Source: CAYRGG01 sp964423745 (GTDB taxonomy: Bacteria > Pseudomonadota > Gammaproteobacteria > Competibacterales > Competibacteraceae). Taken from it: a DNA stretch of 43,493 bases. Shown piece by piece: positions 7,466 to 15,924 of the stretch. Below the pieces are notes generated by a model. The model had not been told where the DNA came from. It worked only from the letters and a program-made list of their open reading frames with translations, and ran no database searches. Made by a program: the position numbers and the translations under genes. How positions within the stretch are numbered: position 1 is the first letter of the stretch; each line of letters begins with the position of its first letter. The stretch is taken from positions 1-43,493 of the forward strand of contig CAYRGG010000036.1 of the NCBI GenBank assembly GCA_964423745.1, in the 5' to 3' direction.

Positions 7466-10400
7466 TCAACTTACCTTTTTCCTAGCGACAGTCCGTTCTT
7501 TTAAAAATTTCCGCAGAAACTTTGCTGTATGAGAACCTTTGCGAACCCGGGCGACGTCTTGGGGGGTGCCTTGGGCCACGATCCGTCCACCATCGTGGCC
7601 ACCTTCCGGACCCAAGTCAATGATCCAGTCGGCCTCGGCAACGATGTCCAGATTATGTTCGATCACCATGACCGAGTTACCGGCAGTAATCAACTGATGC
7701 AGAACGCGGATGAGTTTTTCCACATCGGCCATATGCAGTCCCACAGTGGGTTCATCTAAGACATACAGGGTGTGGTTACGACGGTTTTGGCGGATATCTA
7801 AATGGGGTTTTGTTTTGGCGAGTTCCGTCACTAGCTTGATCCGCTGCGCCTCACCGCCGCTAAGGGTGGGGCTCTGTTGACCAAGGGTTAAATAACCCAG
7901 ACCCACATCCTGTAAAAGTCGCAGCGCATGATGGACCGCCGTGTGTACCGCAAAAAAATCCACCGCCTCATCGACACTCATGGCGAGCACTTCGCCGATG
8001 TTTTTATCTTTAAAAAGTACTCCGAGGGTTTCCGTATTAAAGCGGGCACCGTGACAGATTTCACAGGGCACTTCTACATCGGGTAAAAAACTCATGGCGA
8101 TTTTTTTACGACCTTGACCTTCACAGGCTTCACAGCGCCCACCACGGACGTTAAAGGAAAATCTTCCAGGCCCATATCCCCGCAATCGAGCTTCAGGGGT
8201 TTCCGCAAACAAACGACGAATATTATCCCAGAAACCCACATAGGTGGCGGGACAAGAACGAGGGGTTTTACCGATAGGCGTTTGATCCACCTCCACCACT
8301 CGCTGAATGGTGTCCCAGCCCAGCAAATCTTGACAACCCAACAGAGGGGCTGTGGCCTTTCGGCTGCGGTCACGCTGGTTGCTCAACAGACGCTGTAGGT
8401 TGTCGTGAATAATATCCCGCACCAACGTACTCTTACCGCTACCGCTAACTCCCGTAACGCATACTAACGCACCTAATGGAAGCGCCACAGTGAGATGGTT
8501 TAAGTTGTGTAGGCACGCATCTAACACTTGCAGTTGGTTTTCTTGCTTATCAAGAACACGCCGTGGGGGCCCCTGGTTCAAGCGGTGGCGCAGGGGGTTG
8601 GCTAAAAATCCTCCGGTCAGCGACCGCGGGTTGTCCATCAAGGCTTGCACAGAACCGACAGCAACCACTTCACCGCCGTTGCGGCCAGCACCGGGACCCA
8701 AATCGATCACATGCTCAGCGCGACGAATAGTATCCTCGTCGTGTTCCACAACCACCACGGTATTACCCTTCTCCTCCAGCTTAACCAGGGTATTCAAAAG
8801 CATTTGATTATCCCTAGGATGAAGACCGATGGTGGGTTCGTCTAAGATATAGCAAACACCCCGCAAATTAGACCCTAATTGTGCCGCTAATCGGATACGT
8901 TGGGCTTCGCCGCCACTCAATGTAGGTGCTGCGCGATCCAGGGTTAAATAAGCAAGCCCAAGGGTTTTTAGGAAAGCCAATCGGGTGCGCAATTCCGCTA
9001 AAATGGTCTGGGCGATAGCCGCTTCCCGACCGCGTAATCGCAAGCCACGAAAAAACCTTTCAGCGCTTTCCACAGAACGTTGGGTGTATTCGGCAATAGA
9101 CTGGTTTTGAAAACGCACCGCCAAGGCTTCGGGACGTAACCGTTGGCCGTGACACGCGGGACACATCTGCATCTCATTTTCGGACCAGGGCTGAAGTGGA
9201 ATTTCTGCGTCGTTTTGCGCAGCATCGGTATCCGCTAGCGCAAGTCCAGTGCCGTAGCAGGTATCACACCAACCGTGTTTTGAGTTATAGGAAAACAACC
9301 GTGGATCAAGCTCTTCAAAGCTTCTTCCACAACTAGGACAGGCCCGTTGCGTGGAAAAAATAGCCTCGGCTTGTGGATCAGAAGCGGGGTGTTGCAACGC
9401 CACTTGCACCCGTCCCTTGCCAAAATTTAAAGCTCGCTCTAGCAAATCCCGTAAGCCGGCTTCGTGTTTTGCGTTGACTGTGATCTCGCCCACCGGCAAT
9501 TCGATATTGTGTTCCTTAAAGCGATCCAACCGGGGCCAGGGCTCTGTAGTGATCCATGCACCGTCCACCCGCAACTGAGAAAATCCTCGGCTACTGGCCC
9601 ACTTGGCCAGTTCAGTGTAATAGCCTTTACGGGCCACCACCAGGGGCGCTAACAAAGAAATTTTTTGCCCTCGGTAGTCCCGTAGTAACTTTGCCACTAT
9701 CGCATCGAAGGTTTGCGGTTCAATGGGAATAGCACAGGTTGGGCAATACTGAACGCCGAGTTTAACGAACAATAAGCGCAGAAAATGGTAGATTTCCGTG
9801 AGGGTAGCCACGGTGCTCTTATGGCCGCCGCGACTGGTGCGTTGTTCAATGGCTACCGTAGGCGGGATACCAAAGATTGCGTCCACATCGGGCTTTGCGG
9901 CGGGTTGCACAAATTGCCGGGCATAGGCGTTCAATGATTCTAAGTAACGCCGTTGGCCTTCAGCAAATAAAATATCAAAGGCCACAGTGCTCTTGCCACT
10001 ACCGCTGATCCCGGTGATCACAGTGAATTTGTCACGAGGAACAGTAATATCGATATTTCTCAAGTTATGTTCCCGTGCATGGTGGATACCGATGACAGGG
10101 TTTGCTTGCACAGCAAAAGATGCTCGGTTTTCAGCCACCTGAAACGGGGCTTTACTGCCCTGGGCCGAGTATTCCTGCAATGCCTGCCCAGTATAACTGT
10201 GCTGGCATGTCATTATTTCCTCAGGGGTGCCTGCAAAGACCACTTGGCCACCCGCTTCGCCCCCTTCAGGACCCAGATCGATGAGCCAGTCGGCGGCGCG
10301 AATTACATCCAAATTATGCTCGATAACCAACAAGGAATGGCCGTTAGCCAGCAAACGCCGAAAAGCACCCAAAAGTTTGCTGATATCGTCGAAATGCAAC

Positions 10401-13030
10401 CCGGTGGTAGGTTCGTCAAACAGAAATAACAGACTACCTTTACTAGGGCTCGCTTTCGCTAAGTGACCCGCCAATTTTAGTCGTTGAGCCTCGCCACCAC
10501 TCAAGGTGGGCACTGGCTGCCCAAGGGTTAAATAGCCCAGACCCACAGCCATTAAAACTTCTAGAACCTGGGCAACGTCCGCCGTCTCGGCAAAAAACTC
10601 AGCGGCTTCGGTAATCGTCATGTCCAGCACATCAGCGATGCTTTTAGCTGGACCCGAGTGGCGGGGAAACAGTTTTACTTCTAGTATTTCTCGCCTGAAG
10701 CGACGGCCATCACACTCCGAACAACGTAGGTAAACATCGCTCAGGAACTGCATCTCCACATGCTCAAAACCGGCCCCGGAACAGGTGGGGCAGCGGCCAT
10801 TACCCGAGTTGAAGCTAAAAGTAGCTTTGCTATAGTCTCGTTCTTGGGCAAGGGGTTGCGCGGCGAACAGCTTGCGAATCCCATCCCAAGCCCCCACATA
10901 GCTAGCCGGATTAGAACGGGTGGTTTTACCGATGGGCGACTGATCTATCAACAACACATCATCGATGTGACGTTGTCCACGAATTGCTTTATGTCGGCCG
11001 GGAGGATCGACGGGTTTCCCCTTAAGCTTACGCAAACCGTTGTAGAGGGTATCTTGCACCAGGGTGGATTTTCCAGAACCACTCACACCGGTGATACAGA
11101 CCAGTTGATTGAGGGGAATCTTGACATTTATCTGCTTAAGATTGTGGGCCGACGCCCCTAAGATTTCCAAATACCTATTTGCAGACCCAGGCGGTGGTAG
11201 ATCAGGGGCTACTTGTTTTTGCCCGCTCAGATAAAGAGCTGTTAACGACGTTGTCGTGTTAAGGAGTTCGGCTGGCGCCCCACAGAAAACCACCTGGCCG
11301 CCTGCGCCGCCGGGCCCTGGACCCATATCCAGAATGCGGTCAGCCGCCGCCATGATCTGCGGATCGTGCTCCACCACCAACAATGAATTACCGGCGTCGC
11401 GCAGGCGTTGCAACACGCCGATAATTCGCTGTATATCCCGGGGATGCAGACCAATGCTGGGTTCGTCCAATACAAATAGCGTATTCACCAACGATGTGCC
11501 TAACGCTGTGGTCAAATTAACCCGCTGCACTTCGCCGCCGCTGAGGGTGCGGGACTGTCGATCTAAGGTCAGATAGCCAAGACCCACATCGACGAGATAA
11601 CGTAACCGGGTGCGGATCTCCCCCACCAAGAGGTCGGTGGCTTCATCCAAGGGTGTCGGCAGGTGCAGATGATCGAAAAAAGTCCGGCAGCGCTCCAGGG
11701 GCAACAACATGACCTCATGCAGATGGAGTCCCGGCAAGTTTTGGTAACGGGTCGCCGATAGGGGCATGGAAGCCGGTGGAAAACGCTGCTCTTCGGGGAG
11801 AACTTGATGGGCGTCTTGACCCGTTCCCAGCCGCCACAACAGCGCGTCCGGTTTTAGCCGCGCCCCGTGACAAACTTGGCATGCATCATAAGACCGGTAC
11901 TTGGACAATAGCACGCGAATGTGCATTTTGTAGCTTTTGGTTTCTAACCAGGCGAAAAACCGTTGCACCCCATACCAGACACCATCGTCCCAATCACCTT
12001 CCCCTTCTAGTACCCAGCGTTGCTGTGCTTTGGTGAGTCGCCGCCAAGGCACATCCACAGAGATGCCCTGTTGTCCAGCGAAGCGTAGTAAATCGTCTTG
12101 GCATTCCCGATAGCTTTCCGTCTGCCAAGGTTTTACCGCACCTTCCGCTAGGGTTTTGGTTTCATCAGGAATCACCAAACCGTAGTCGATCCCGATGGTG
12201 CGACCAAAACCCCGGCACGCTTCACAAGCACCTAGGGGCGAGTTAAAAGAGAACAAATTAGGAGACGGGTCTTGGTAAGCAATATCGCAGTCTGGACAAT
12301 GGAGTGCCGCGGAAAAACGCCAAGGCTCCCCCGGCAGGCGGTTTTTATCCAGAGGGAAAACCGTAAGCTGGCCTTTACCTCCCTTAAAAGCAGTCTCTAA
12401 GGCTTCCACAATTCGATCGCGACGCTTTTCCGCCAGCCGCACTCGGTCTTGAATGACCTCTAAGCGATTGCCATAACGCTGGTGAATGCGCGTGTAACCC
12501 TGGCTTTCCAGTAAAGCACGCAGCTCAGTTTCAGAGAAACTGTTAGGAATCGCTACTGGAAAAGTGATCATCAGGGGCGTTTCTAGGGCTGCTTCGGGTT
12601 TAGCTAATAACTGCGTGACGATACTCTCAGGGGTGTCACGATGTACCGGTTGACCACAACCCCTACAATAAAGCTGCGCGGCGCGGGCAAACAGGAGCTT
12701 TAGGTGATCGTTGAGCTCTGTCATGGTGCCCACGGTGGAGCGAGAGGTGCGCACCGGATTGGTCTGATCGATGGCGATGGCGGGCGGAATACCGTCAATA
12801 CGATCCACCTGTGGCTTATCCATCCGGTCTAAAAATTGCCGGGCATAGGGTGAAAAGGTTTCCACATAACGGCGTTGACCCTCGGCATAAACTGTGTCGA
12901 AGGCCAGGGACGATTTACCAGACCCGCTTACACCGGTCACTACAATCAGTTTATGAAGTGGTAACTGAAGATCAAAGCCCTTAAGATTATTTTGTCGGGC
13001 TCCTTCTATCGATATAAAATCATTAGCCAT
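7466..13030 (-). CDS. uvrA: Tandem-fused (double-length) excinuclease ABC subunit UvrA
   Basis: UvrA recognises DNA damage in nucleotide excision repair and loads UvrB. Normal UvrA has about 940 residues; this one has 1854 and consists of two full UvrA units head to tail, the second beginning near residue 975 (HHAREHNLRNIDI). Four Walker A motifs (G-x-SGSGKS) are at about 33, 645, 1005 and 1525, with matching LSGGE signatures near 490, 842, 1372 and 1725. Each half has two CxxC...CxxC zinc modules (about 247-272 and 747-772; 1233-1257 and 1632-1657). The halves differ: the UvrB-binding region is well preserved in half 2 (LLAPLVVARKGYYTELAKWA) but diverged in half 1. The stretch between the first zinc module and the next CxxC is about 113 residues in half 1 but about 36 in half 2. 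Similar double-length UvrA proteins are known, for example in Chlamydia. No stop or frameshift interrupts the frame. Confidence 0.96.
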   Translation of the reverse strand: MANDFISIEGARQNNLKGFDLQLPLHKLIVVTGVSGSGKSSLAFDTVYAEGQRRYVETFSPYARQFLDRMDKPQVDRIDGIPPAIAIDQTNPVRTSRSTVGTMTELNDHLKLLFARAAQLYCRGCGQPVHRDTPESIVTQLLAKPEAALETPLMITFPVAIPNSFSETELRALLESQGYTRIHQRYGNRLEVIQDRVRLAEKRRDRIVEALETAFKGGKGQLTVFPLDKNRLPGEPWRFSAALHCPDCDIAYQDPSPNLFSFNSPLGACEACRGFGRTIGIDYGLVIPDETKTLAEGAVKPWQTESYRECQDDLLRFAGQQGISVDVPWRRLTKAQQRWVLEGEGDWDDGVWYGVQRFFAWLETKSYKMHIRVLLSKYRSYDACQVCHGARLKPDALLWRLGTGQDAHQVLPEEQRFPPASMPLSATRYQNLPGLHLHEVMLLPLERCRTFFDHLHLPTPLDEATDLLVGEIRTRLRYLVDVGLGYLTLDRQSRTLSGGEVQRVNLTTALGTSLVNTLFVLDEPSIGLHPRDIQRIIGVLQRLRDAGNSLLVVEHDPQIMAAADRILDMGPGPGGAGGQVVFCGAPAELLNTTTSLTALYLSGQKQVAPDLPPPGSANRYLEILGASAHNLKQINVKIPLNQLVCITGVSGSGKSTLVQDTLYNGLRKLKGKPVDPPGRHKAIRGQRHIDDVLLIDQSPIGKTTRSNPASYVGAWDGIRKLFAAQPLAQERDYSKATFSFNSGNGRCPTCSGAGFEHVEMQFLSDVYLRCSECDGRRFRREILEVKLFPRHSGPAKSIADVLDMTITEAAEFFAETADVAQVLEVLMAVGLGYLTLGQPVPTLSGGEAQRLKLAGHLAKASPSKGSLLFLFDEPTTGLHFDDISKLLGAFRRLLANGHSLLVIEHNLDVIRAADWLIDLGPEGGEAGGQVVFAGTPEEIMTCQHSYTGQALQEYSAQGSKAPFQVAENRASFAVQANPVIGIHHAREHNLRNIDITVPRDKFTVITGISGSGKSTVAFDILFAEGQRRYLESLNAYARQFVQPAAKPDVDAIFGIPPTVAIEQRTSRGGHKSTVATLTEIYHFLRLLFVKLGVQYCPTCAIPIEPQTFDAIVAKLLRDYRGQKISLLAPLVVARKGYYTELAKWASSRGFSQLRVDGAWITTEPWPRLDRFKEHNIELPVGEITVNAKHEAGLRDLLERALNFGKGRVQVALQHPASDPQAEAIFSTQRACPSCGRSFEELDPRLFSYNSKHGWCDTCYGTGLALADTDAAQNDAEIPLQPWSENEMQMCPACHGQRLRPEALAVRFQNQSIAEYTQRSVESAERFFRGLRLRGREAAIAQTILAELRTRLAFLKTLGLAYLTLDRAAPTLSGGEAQRIRLAAQLGSNLRGVCYILDEPTIGLHPRDNQMLLNTLVKLEEKGNTVVVVEHDEDTIRRAEHVIDLGPGAGRNGGEVVAVGSVQALMDNPRSLTGGFLANPLRHRLNQGPPRRVLDKQENQLQVLDACLHNLNHLTVALPLGALVCVTGVSGSGKSTLVRDIIHDNLQRLLSNQRDRSRKATAPLLGCQDLLGWDTIQRVVEVDQTPIGKTPRSCPATYVGFWDNIRRLFAETPEARLRGYGPGRFSFNVRGGRCEACEGQGRKKIAMSFLPDVEVPCEICHGARFNTETLGVLFKDKNIGEVLAMSVDEAVDFFAVHTAVHHALRLLQDVGLGYLTLGQQSPTLSGGEAQRIKLVTELAKTKPHLDIRQNRRNHTLYVLDEPTVGLHMADVEKLIRVLHQLITAGNSVMVIEHNLDIVAEADWIIDLGPEGGHDGGRIVAQGTPQDVARVRKGSHTAKFLRKFLKERTVARKKVS

Positions 13031-13037
13031 GGTGATT

Positions 13038-13298
13038 ATGGAGAAAGAAATAGAACAACGTTTGTTGTCCTTTAAAGAAATAGATACCTTGCATCAACTG
13101 CCCAAGGGCAGCGCTTTTCGGGCATTCAAGGGGCAGTCTTTGGTGGAGGGCGAACATTATTACTATTGGCCAGCCACAACCCACGCCGCGGAAATAGAAT
13201 CTTTGCGTCGCGCAAGACGTATCTATGGGTCGACGGTAAACGTGGTGTTGCTTACCGAAGCGGGTTACGTGTTACTACGCCGGGCATTGACAGATTAG
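13038..13298 (+). CDS. Small conserved-looking hypothetical protein divergent from uvrA
   Basis: An 86-residue protein that I do not recognise with confidence. It is Arg-rich, has no signal or membrane segment, and contains the ordered stretch LPKGSAFRAFKGQSLVEGEHYYYW, then LRRARRIYGSTVNVVLLTEAGYVLLRRAL. The ending, with LTEAGYxxL, recalls the LTExGY segment of small phage-type DNA-binding domains (ORF6N/Rha-like), but this is only a resemblance. An in-frame ATG at 13029 overlaps the uvrA start codon on the other strand (shared CATG). The ATG at 13038 is three codons later, with GGTG just ahead. Codon use looks like that of its neighbours. Its stop lies in a hairpin shared with the end of ridA. 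Confidence 0.6.
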   Translation: MEKEIEQRLLSFKEIDTLHQLPKGSAFRAFKGQSLVEGEHYYYWPATTHAAEIESLRRARRIYGSTVNVVLLTEAGYVLLRRALTD

Positions 13299-13317
13299 GC
13301 TATGTTTTTAGCTAATC
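13293..13317. terminator. Hairpin between convergent stop codons, possible bidirectional terminator
   Basis: The arms GATTAGGCTA (13293-13302) and TAGCTAATC (13309-13317) pair with one bulged base; the loop is T-rich. The hairpin covers the TAG of the 13038 gene and the end of ridA. There is no strong T-run after the stem on either strand, so a terminator role is tentative. Confidence 0.3.
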
Positions 13318-13696
13318 AACCAACCACTATGATGGCATCCATCTCCACCTGAGCAGCTTTAGGTAAGGCCGCCACGCCAATAGCTGCGCGAGCTGGATAA
13401 GGTTCCTGAAAGTAGTCCGCCATAACTTGGTTCACCAATGCGAAATGATTCAAATCTGTTAGAAAGATGTTTAATTTAACAACTTTATCTAAACCTCCCC
13501 CAGCAGCCTGAGCGACGGCTTGCAGATTATCGAACACCCGGCGGATTTGCGCCTCCATGCCCTCCACAAGCTCCATGGTTTTTGGATCCAGGGGAATCTG
13601 GCCAGACAGATAAACGGTGCTGCCAGCTTTGACAGCTTGGGAATAGGTGCCAATAGCGGCGGGAGCGTGGTCAGTGTTGATAGTTTCAAAAGCCAT
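13316..13696 (-). CDS. ridA: RidA-family 2-iminobutanoate/2-iminopropanoate deaminase
   Basis: RidA hydrolyses reactive enamine/imine intermediates such as those released by PLP enzymes (threonine dehydratase), protecting PLP enzymes in the cytosol. The 126-residue protein has the normal length and the full family pattern: GTYSQAVKAGSTVYLSGQIPLDP at 16-38, NLQAVAQAAGGGLDKVVKLNIFLTDL at 57-82, and YPARAAIGVAALPKAAQVEMDAI at 100-122. Arg103 and Glu118 match the substrate-binding Arg105 and Glu120 of E. coli RidA. The start MAFETINTDHAP agrees with the family. It often follows spoT in gammaproteobacteria, but here it stands between uvrA's small neighbour and tsaD. The interspersed repeat at 13756 lies in its upstream region, beginning 60 bases before the start codon. 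Confidence 0.95.
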   Translation of the reverse strand: MAFETINTDHAPAAIGTYSQAVKAGSTVYLSGQIPLDPKTMELVEGMEAQIRRVFDNLQAVAQAAGGGLDKVVKLNIFLTDLNHFALVNQVMADYFQEPYPARAAIGVAALPKAAQVEMDAIIVVG

Positions 13697-13755
13697 AGGA
13701 TTGTCCTGTCTATATAAACTTTTCCAGTGAAAAGGGTTTCAACAATACCAGTCAT

Positions 13756-13903
13756 TTAGAAGCTGTTTCAAAACCGCGCGACGTTTGCTGAATCAAGGCG
13801 CAGCGCCTTCGAGCAGCGCAGTTTACATAAGGTAAATGAGCAGCGGAGAAGGTGCTGTAACGCCGAGTCAGCGGACATGAGCAGGTTCTGAAACAGCTTC
13901 TAA
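13756..13903. repeat. 148-bp palindromic interspersed repeat, copy 1
   Basis: The ends are a perfect 15-base inverted repeat, TTAGAAGCTGTTTCA (13756-13770) and its complement (13889-13903). Inside, further segments pair across the centre: GTTTGCTGA with TCAGCGGAC, GGCG with CGCC, CAGCGCCTTC with GAAGGTGCTG, and TTTAC with GTAAA around a 5-base loop at the middle. The whole element can therefore fold into one long interrupted stem. A second, clearly related copy lies at 39195-39343 in the reverse orientation. It contains no gene. The rightmost bases supply the stop codon of tsaD. The form recalls ERIC-like or MITE-like elements; no clear target duplication is seen. Confidence 0.85.
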
Positions 13904-14931
13904 GCTTGCGAGACATTAGACAACGTTGTAAGACTATCTAACGGCCAACGGGCACTGACGTGAATGGCCGGATCATCCCATTGACCTGCTTGCAAGCGCT
14001 GATAACCCGCATAAGCAATCATGGCCGCATTGTCGGTACAGAATACGGGACGCGGATAGTACACGCGTCTGCCTTCCTGTTCGGCCAAGTCTCGTAAACG
14101 GGCACGTAAACGGCGATTGGCGCCAACCCCTCCCGCCACCACCAAATTACCAATCCCGGTTTCCCGTAGGGCGCGTCGGCATTTGATAAATAACGTATCC
14201 ACCACGGCATCTTCAAAAGCCCACGCGATATCCGCCACATCTTGGGGAGAAGAACCCACCGCTCGCCAGGTATTGAGGGCAAATGTTTTTAAGCCACTAA
14301 AGCTAAAATCGAGACCAGGCCGATCGGTCATGGGACGAGGAAACTTAAAGCGTTGTTGATTGCCCTTTTCCGCGCAAGCCGCCAGGGCTGGTCCACCAGG
14401 ATACGGCAAACCAAGCAGTTTAGCTGTTTTATCAAAGGCTTCTCCTGCAGCATCATCCACGGATTCACCCAAGGTCTGATAAACACCCACGGCGTTAACC
14501 TGTACCAGCAAGGTGTGCCCCCCCGATACCAACAAGGCGATGAAAGGAAAGTTGGGTGGGTCGGACTCCAACATGGGCGCTAGCAAATGCGCTTCCATAT
14601 GATGAACGCCGATAGCGGGCACCTTCCAGGCCCAAGCAAGGCTACGACCCAATGCGGCGCCCACTAAAAGCGCACCGATGAGCCCTGGACCCGCCGTATA
14701 AGCGACACCATTGATGTCAGCACCGCTGATGCCAGCATCGTTAAATAACTGACGTAGCAGCGGAAGCGCTTTGCGGACGTGATCGCGAGAAGCTAATTCC
14801 GGTACAACACCCCCATAATGGGCGTGGAGTTCTGTCTGACTATAGAGCGCATGGGCTAGCAAACCACGCTCACCATGGTAGACGGCGACTCCCGTTTCAT
14901 CGCAGGACGTTTCAATTCCAAGTACAAGCAT
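13900..14931 (-). CDS. tsaD: tRNA N6-threonylcarbamoyladenosine transferase TsaD
   Basis: TsaD transfers the threonylcarbamoyl group to A37 of tRNAs that read ANN codons, working with TsaB and TsaE in the cytosol. The 343-residue protein has the ASKHA nucleotide-binding fold. It starts MLVLGIETSCDETGVAVY, has the metal-binding His111 and His115 in HHMEAHLLAP, the LLVSGGHTLLV and DDAAGEAFDKTAKLLGLPYPGGP segments, and a C-terminal VVAGGVGANRRLR and CTDNAAMIAYAG. Length and motifs are normal. The stop codon (TAG, 13902-13900 on the minus strand) lies inside the terminal arm of the interspersed repeat. The gene is divergent from rpsU, as in many gammaproteobacteria. Confidence 0.97.
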   Translation of the reverse strand: MLVLGIETSCDETGVAVYHGERGLLAHALYSQTELHAHYGGVVPELASRDHVRKALPLLRQLFNDAGISGADINGVAYTAGPGLIGALLVGAALGRSLAWAWKVPAIGVHHMEAHLLAPMLESDPPNFPFIALLVSGGHTLLVQVNAVGVYQTLGESVDDAAGEAFDKTAKLLGLPYPGGPALAACAEKGNQQRFKFPRPMTDRPGLDFSFSGLKTFALNTWRAVGSSPQDVADIAWAFEDAVVDTLFIKCRRALRETGIGNLVVAGGVGANRRLRARLRDLAEQEGRRVYYPRPVFCTDNAAMIAYAGYQRLQAGQWDDPAIHVSARWPLDSLTTLSNVSQA

Positions 14932-14971
14932 GGCTGCATTTTCTCCGCTGATAACCCATACTGCAAGGGTT

Positions 14972-15000
14972 TTGCGTTTGGAGACGAGACCCCCTATAAT
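14972..15000 (+). promoter_or_regulatory. Sigma-70 promoter of rpsU
   Basis: A perfect TATAAT (14995-15000) follows TTGCGT (14972-14977) with a 17-base spacer, 70 bases before the rpsU ATG and pointing toward it. This is the best-looking housekeeping promoter in the window. It would drive rpsU and perhaps yqeY-dnaG. Confidence 0.7.
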
Positions 15001-15069
15001 ACTTTGCCCTTAAATTTATAGATTCCTATATTTATTTACCCTCCCTTTACTTTGAGGAACTGTTATATA

Positions 15070-15285
15070 ATGCCGTCGGTAAAAGTGAAAGAGAACGAAC
15101 CTTTTGATATCGCCTTGCGGCGTTTTAAACGCTCTTGCGAAAAAGCAGGTATTTTATCTGAAGTACGTCGTCGTGAGTTTTATGAAAAACCCACTCAAGA
15201 ACGCAAGCGTAAGCAAGCTGCGGCTGTTAAACGTCATCTTAAAAAACTCTCCCGGGAAACTTCCCGCCGTACTCGTCCTTACTAA
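15070..15285 (+). CDS. rpsU: 30S ribosomal protein S21
   Basis: A 71-residue basic protein identical in plan to bacterial S21: MPSVKVKENEPFDIALRRFKRSCEKAGILSEVRRREFYEKPT, then a Lys/Arg-rich tail ending RTRPY. S21 sits near the 3' end of 16S rRNA on the small subunit and helps initiation. The frame opens upstream at 15052, but the ATG at 15070 gives the exact family start, with GAGG at 15054-15057 upstream. It is the first gene of the rpsU-dnaG-rpoD block, with yqeY inserted after it, an arrangement seen in many gammaproteobacteria. Confidence 0.97.
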   Translation: MPSVKVKENEPFDIALRRFKRSCEKAGILSEVRRREFYEKPTQERKRKQAAAVKRHLKKLSRETSRRTRPY

Positions 15286-15358
15286 GTTAGTTAAGTCAGT
15301 ACATCTTTTTTTATTTATTTCCATATCGCTATTTAATTTAGCTAACCGATAGGTCGTT

Positions 15359-15805
15359 ATGTCGCTGAAAGATCGTATTCAGGATGATATGAAATCAGCC
15401 ATGCGCGCTAAGGCAAAAGATCGTTTAGCGGCGCTTCGGCTCATGCTGGCTGCTATCAAGCAGCAAGAAGTGGATAAACAAACTACCTTAGACGATGAGC
15501 AGATCATTGCCATACTAGAACGTATGATCAAACAACGTCGCGAGTCTATTAGCCATTATCAAAATGCAAATCGCGAGGAGCTTGCTGCTCAGGAAGCTGC
15601 TGAAATAGAGGTTATTCAAGCTTATATGCCGGAACTTCTAAGCGATGAAGAAGTTGCGGCTTTGATCGATGAGGCTATTAACGTGACGAACGCCCAATCC
15701 ATGCGTGATATGGGTAAAGTTATGGGTATTGTTAAACAACGTGCTCATGGGCGAGCCGATATGACCACCGTCAGCGCTCTTGTCAAAGCCAAGCTGGCTA
15801 GCTAG
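15359..15805 (+). CDS. yqeY: GatB/YqeY domain protein
   Basis: A 148-residue all-helical protein of the YqeY family, which resembles the tRNA-binding tail of the GatB amidotransferase subunit. It opens with MSLKDRIQDDMKSAMRAKAKDRLAALRLMLAAIKQQEVD, then ILERMIKQRRESISHYQNANREELAAQEAAEIEVIQAYMPELLSDEEV, and ends in the conserved DMGKVMGIVKQRAHGRADMTTVSALVKAKL. Length is normal. It may bind tRNA or uncharged tRNA complexes, but its biochemical role is not settled. Its place between rpsU and dnaG is common. A CTAG-rich run (GCTAGCTAGCTAG) spans its stop codon, and 119 bases separate it from dnaG. Confidence 0.95.
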   Translation: MSLKDRIQDDMKSAMRAKAKDRLAALRLMLAAIKQQEVDKQTTLDDEQIIAILERMIKQRRESISHYQNANREELAAQEAAEIEVIQAYMPELLSDEEVAALIDEAINVTNAQSMRDMGKVMGIVKQRAHGRADMTTVSALVKAKLAS

Positions 15806-15924
15806 CTAGCTAAGTCACTAGCGCTACAACGTAACTTAAGCATACTGTATTTTTGTAAGAGGCCCGCAAAAAATATATGCGCAGCACAACTGACAGCTTC
15901 AGGTTGAGCACCTAGGCTTTTATT

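Noticed and set aside
13756..13903. Insertion sequence or transposase remnant
   Set aside because: The element is too short for a transposase and has no coding frame; the self-pairing of the whole length fits a hairpin repeat better.
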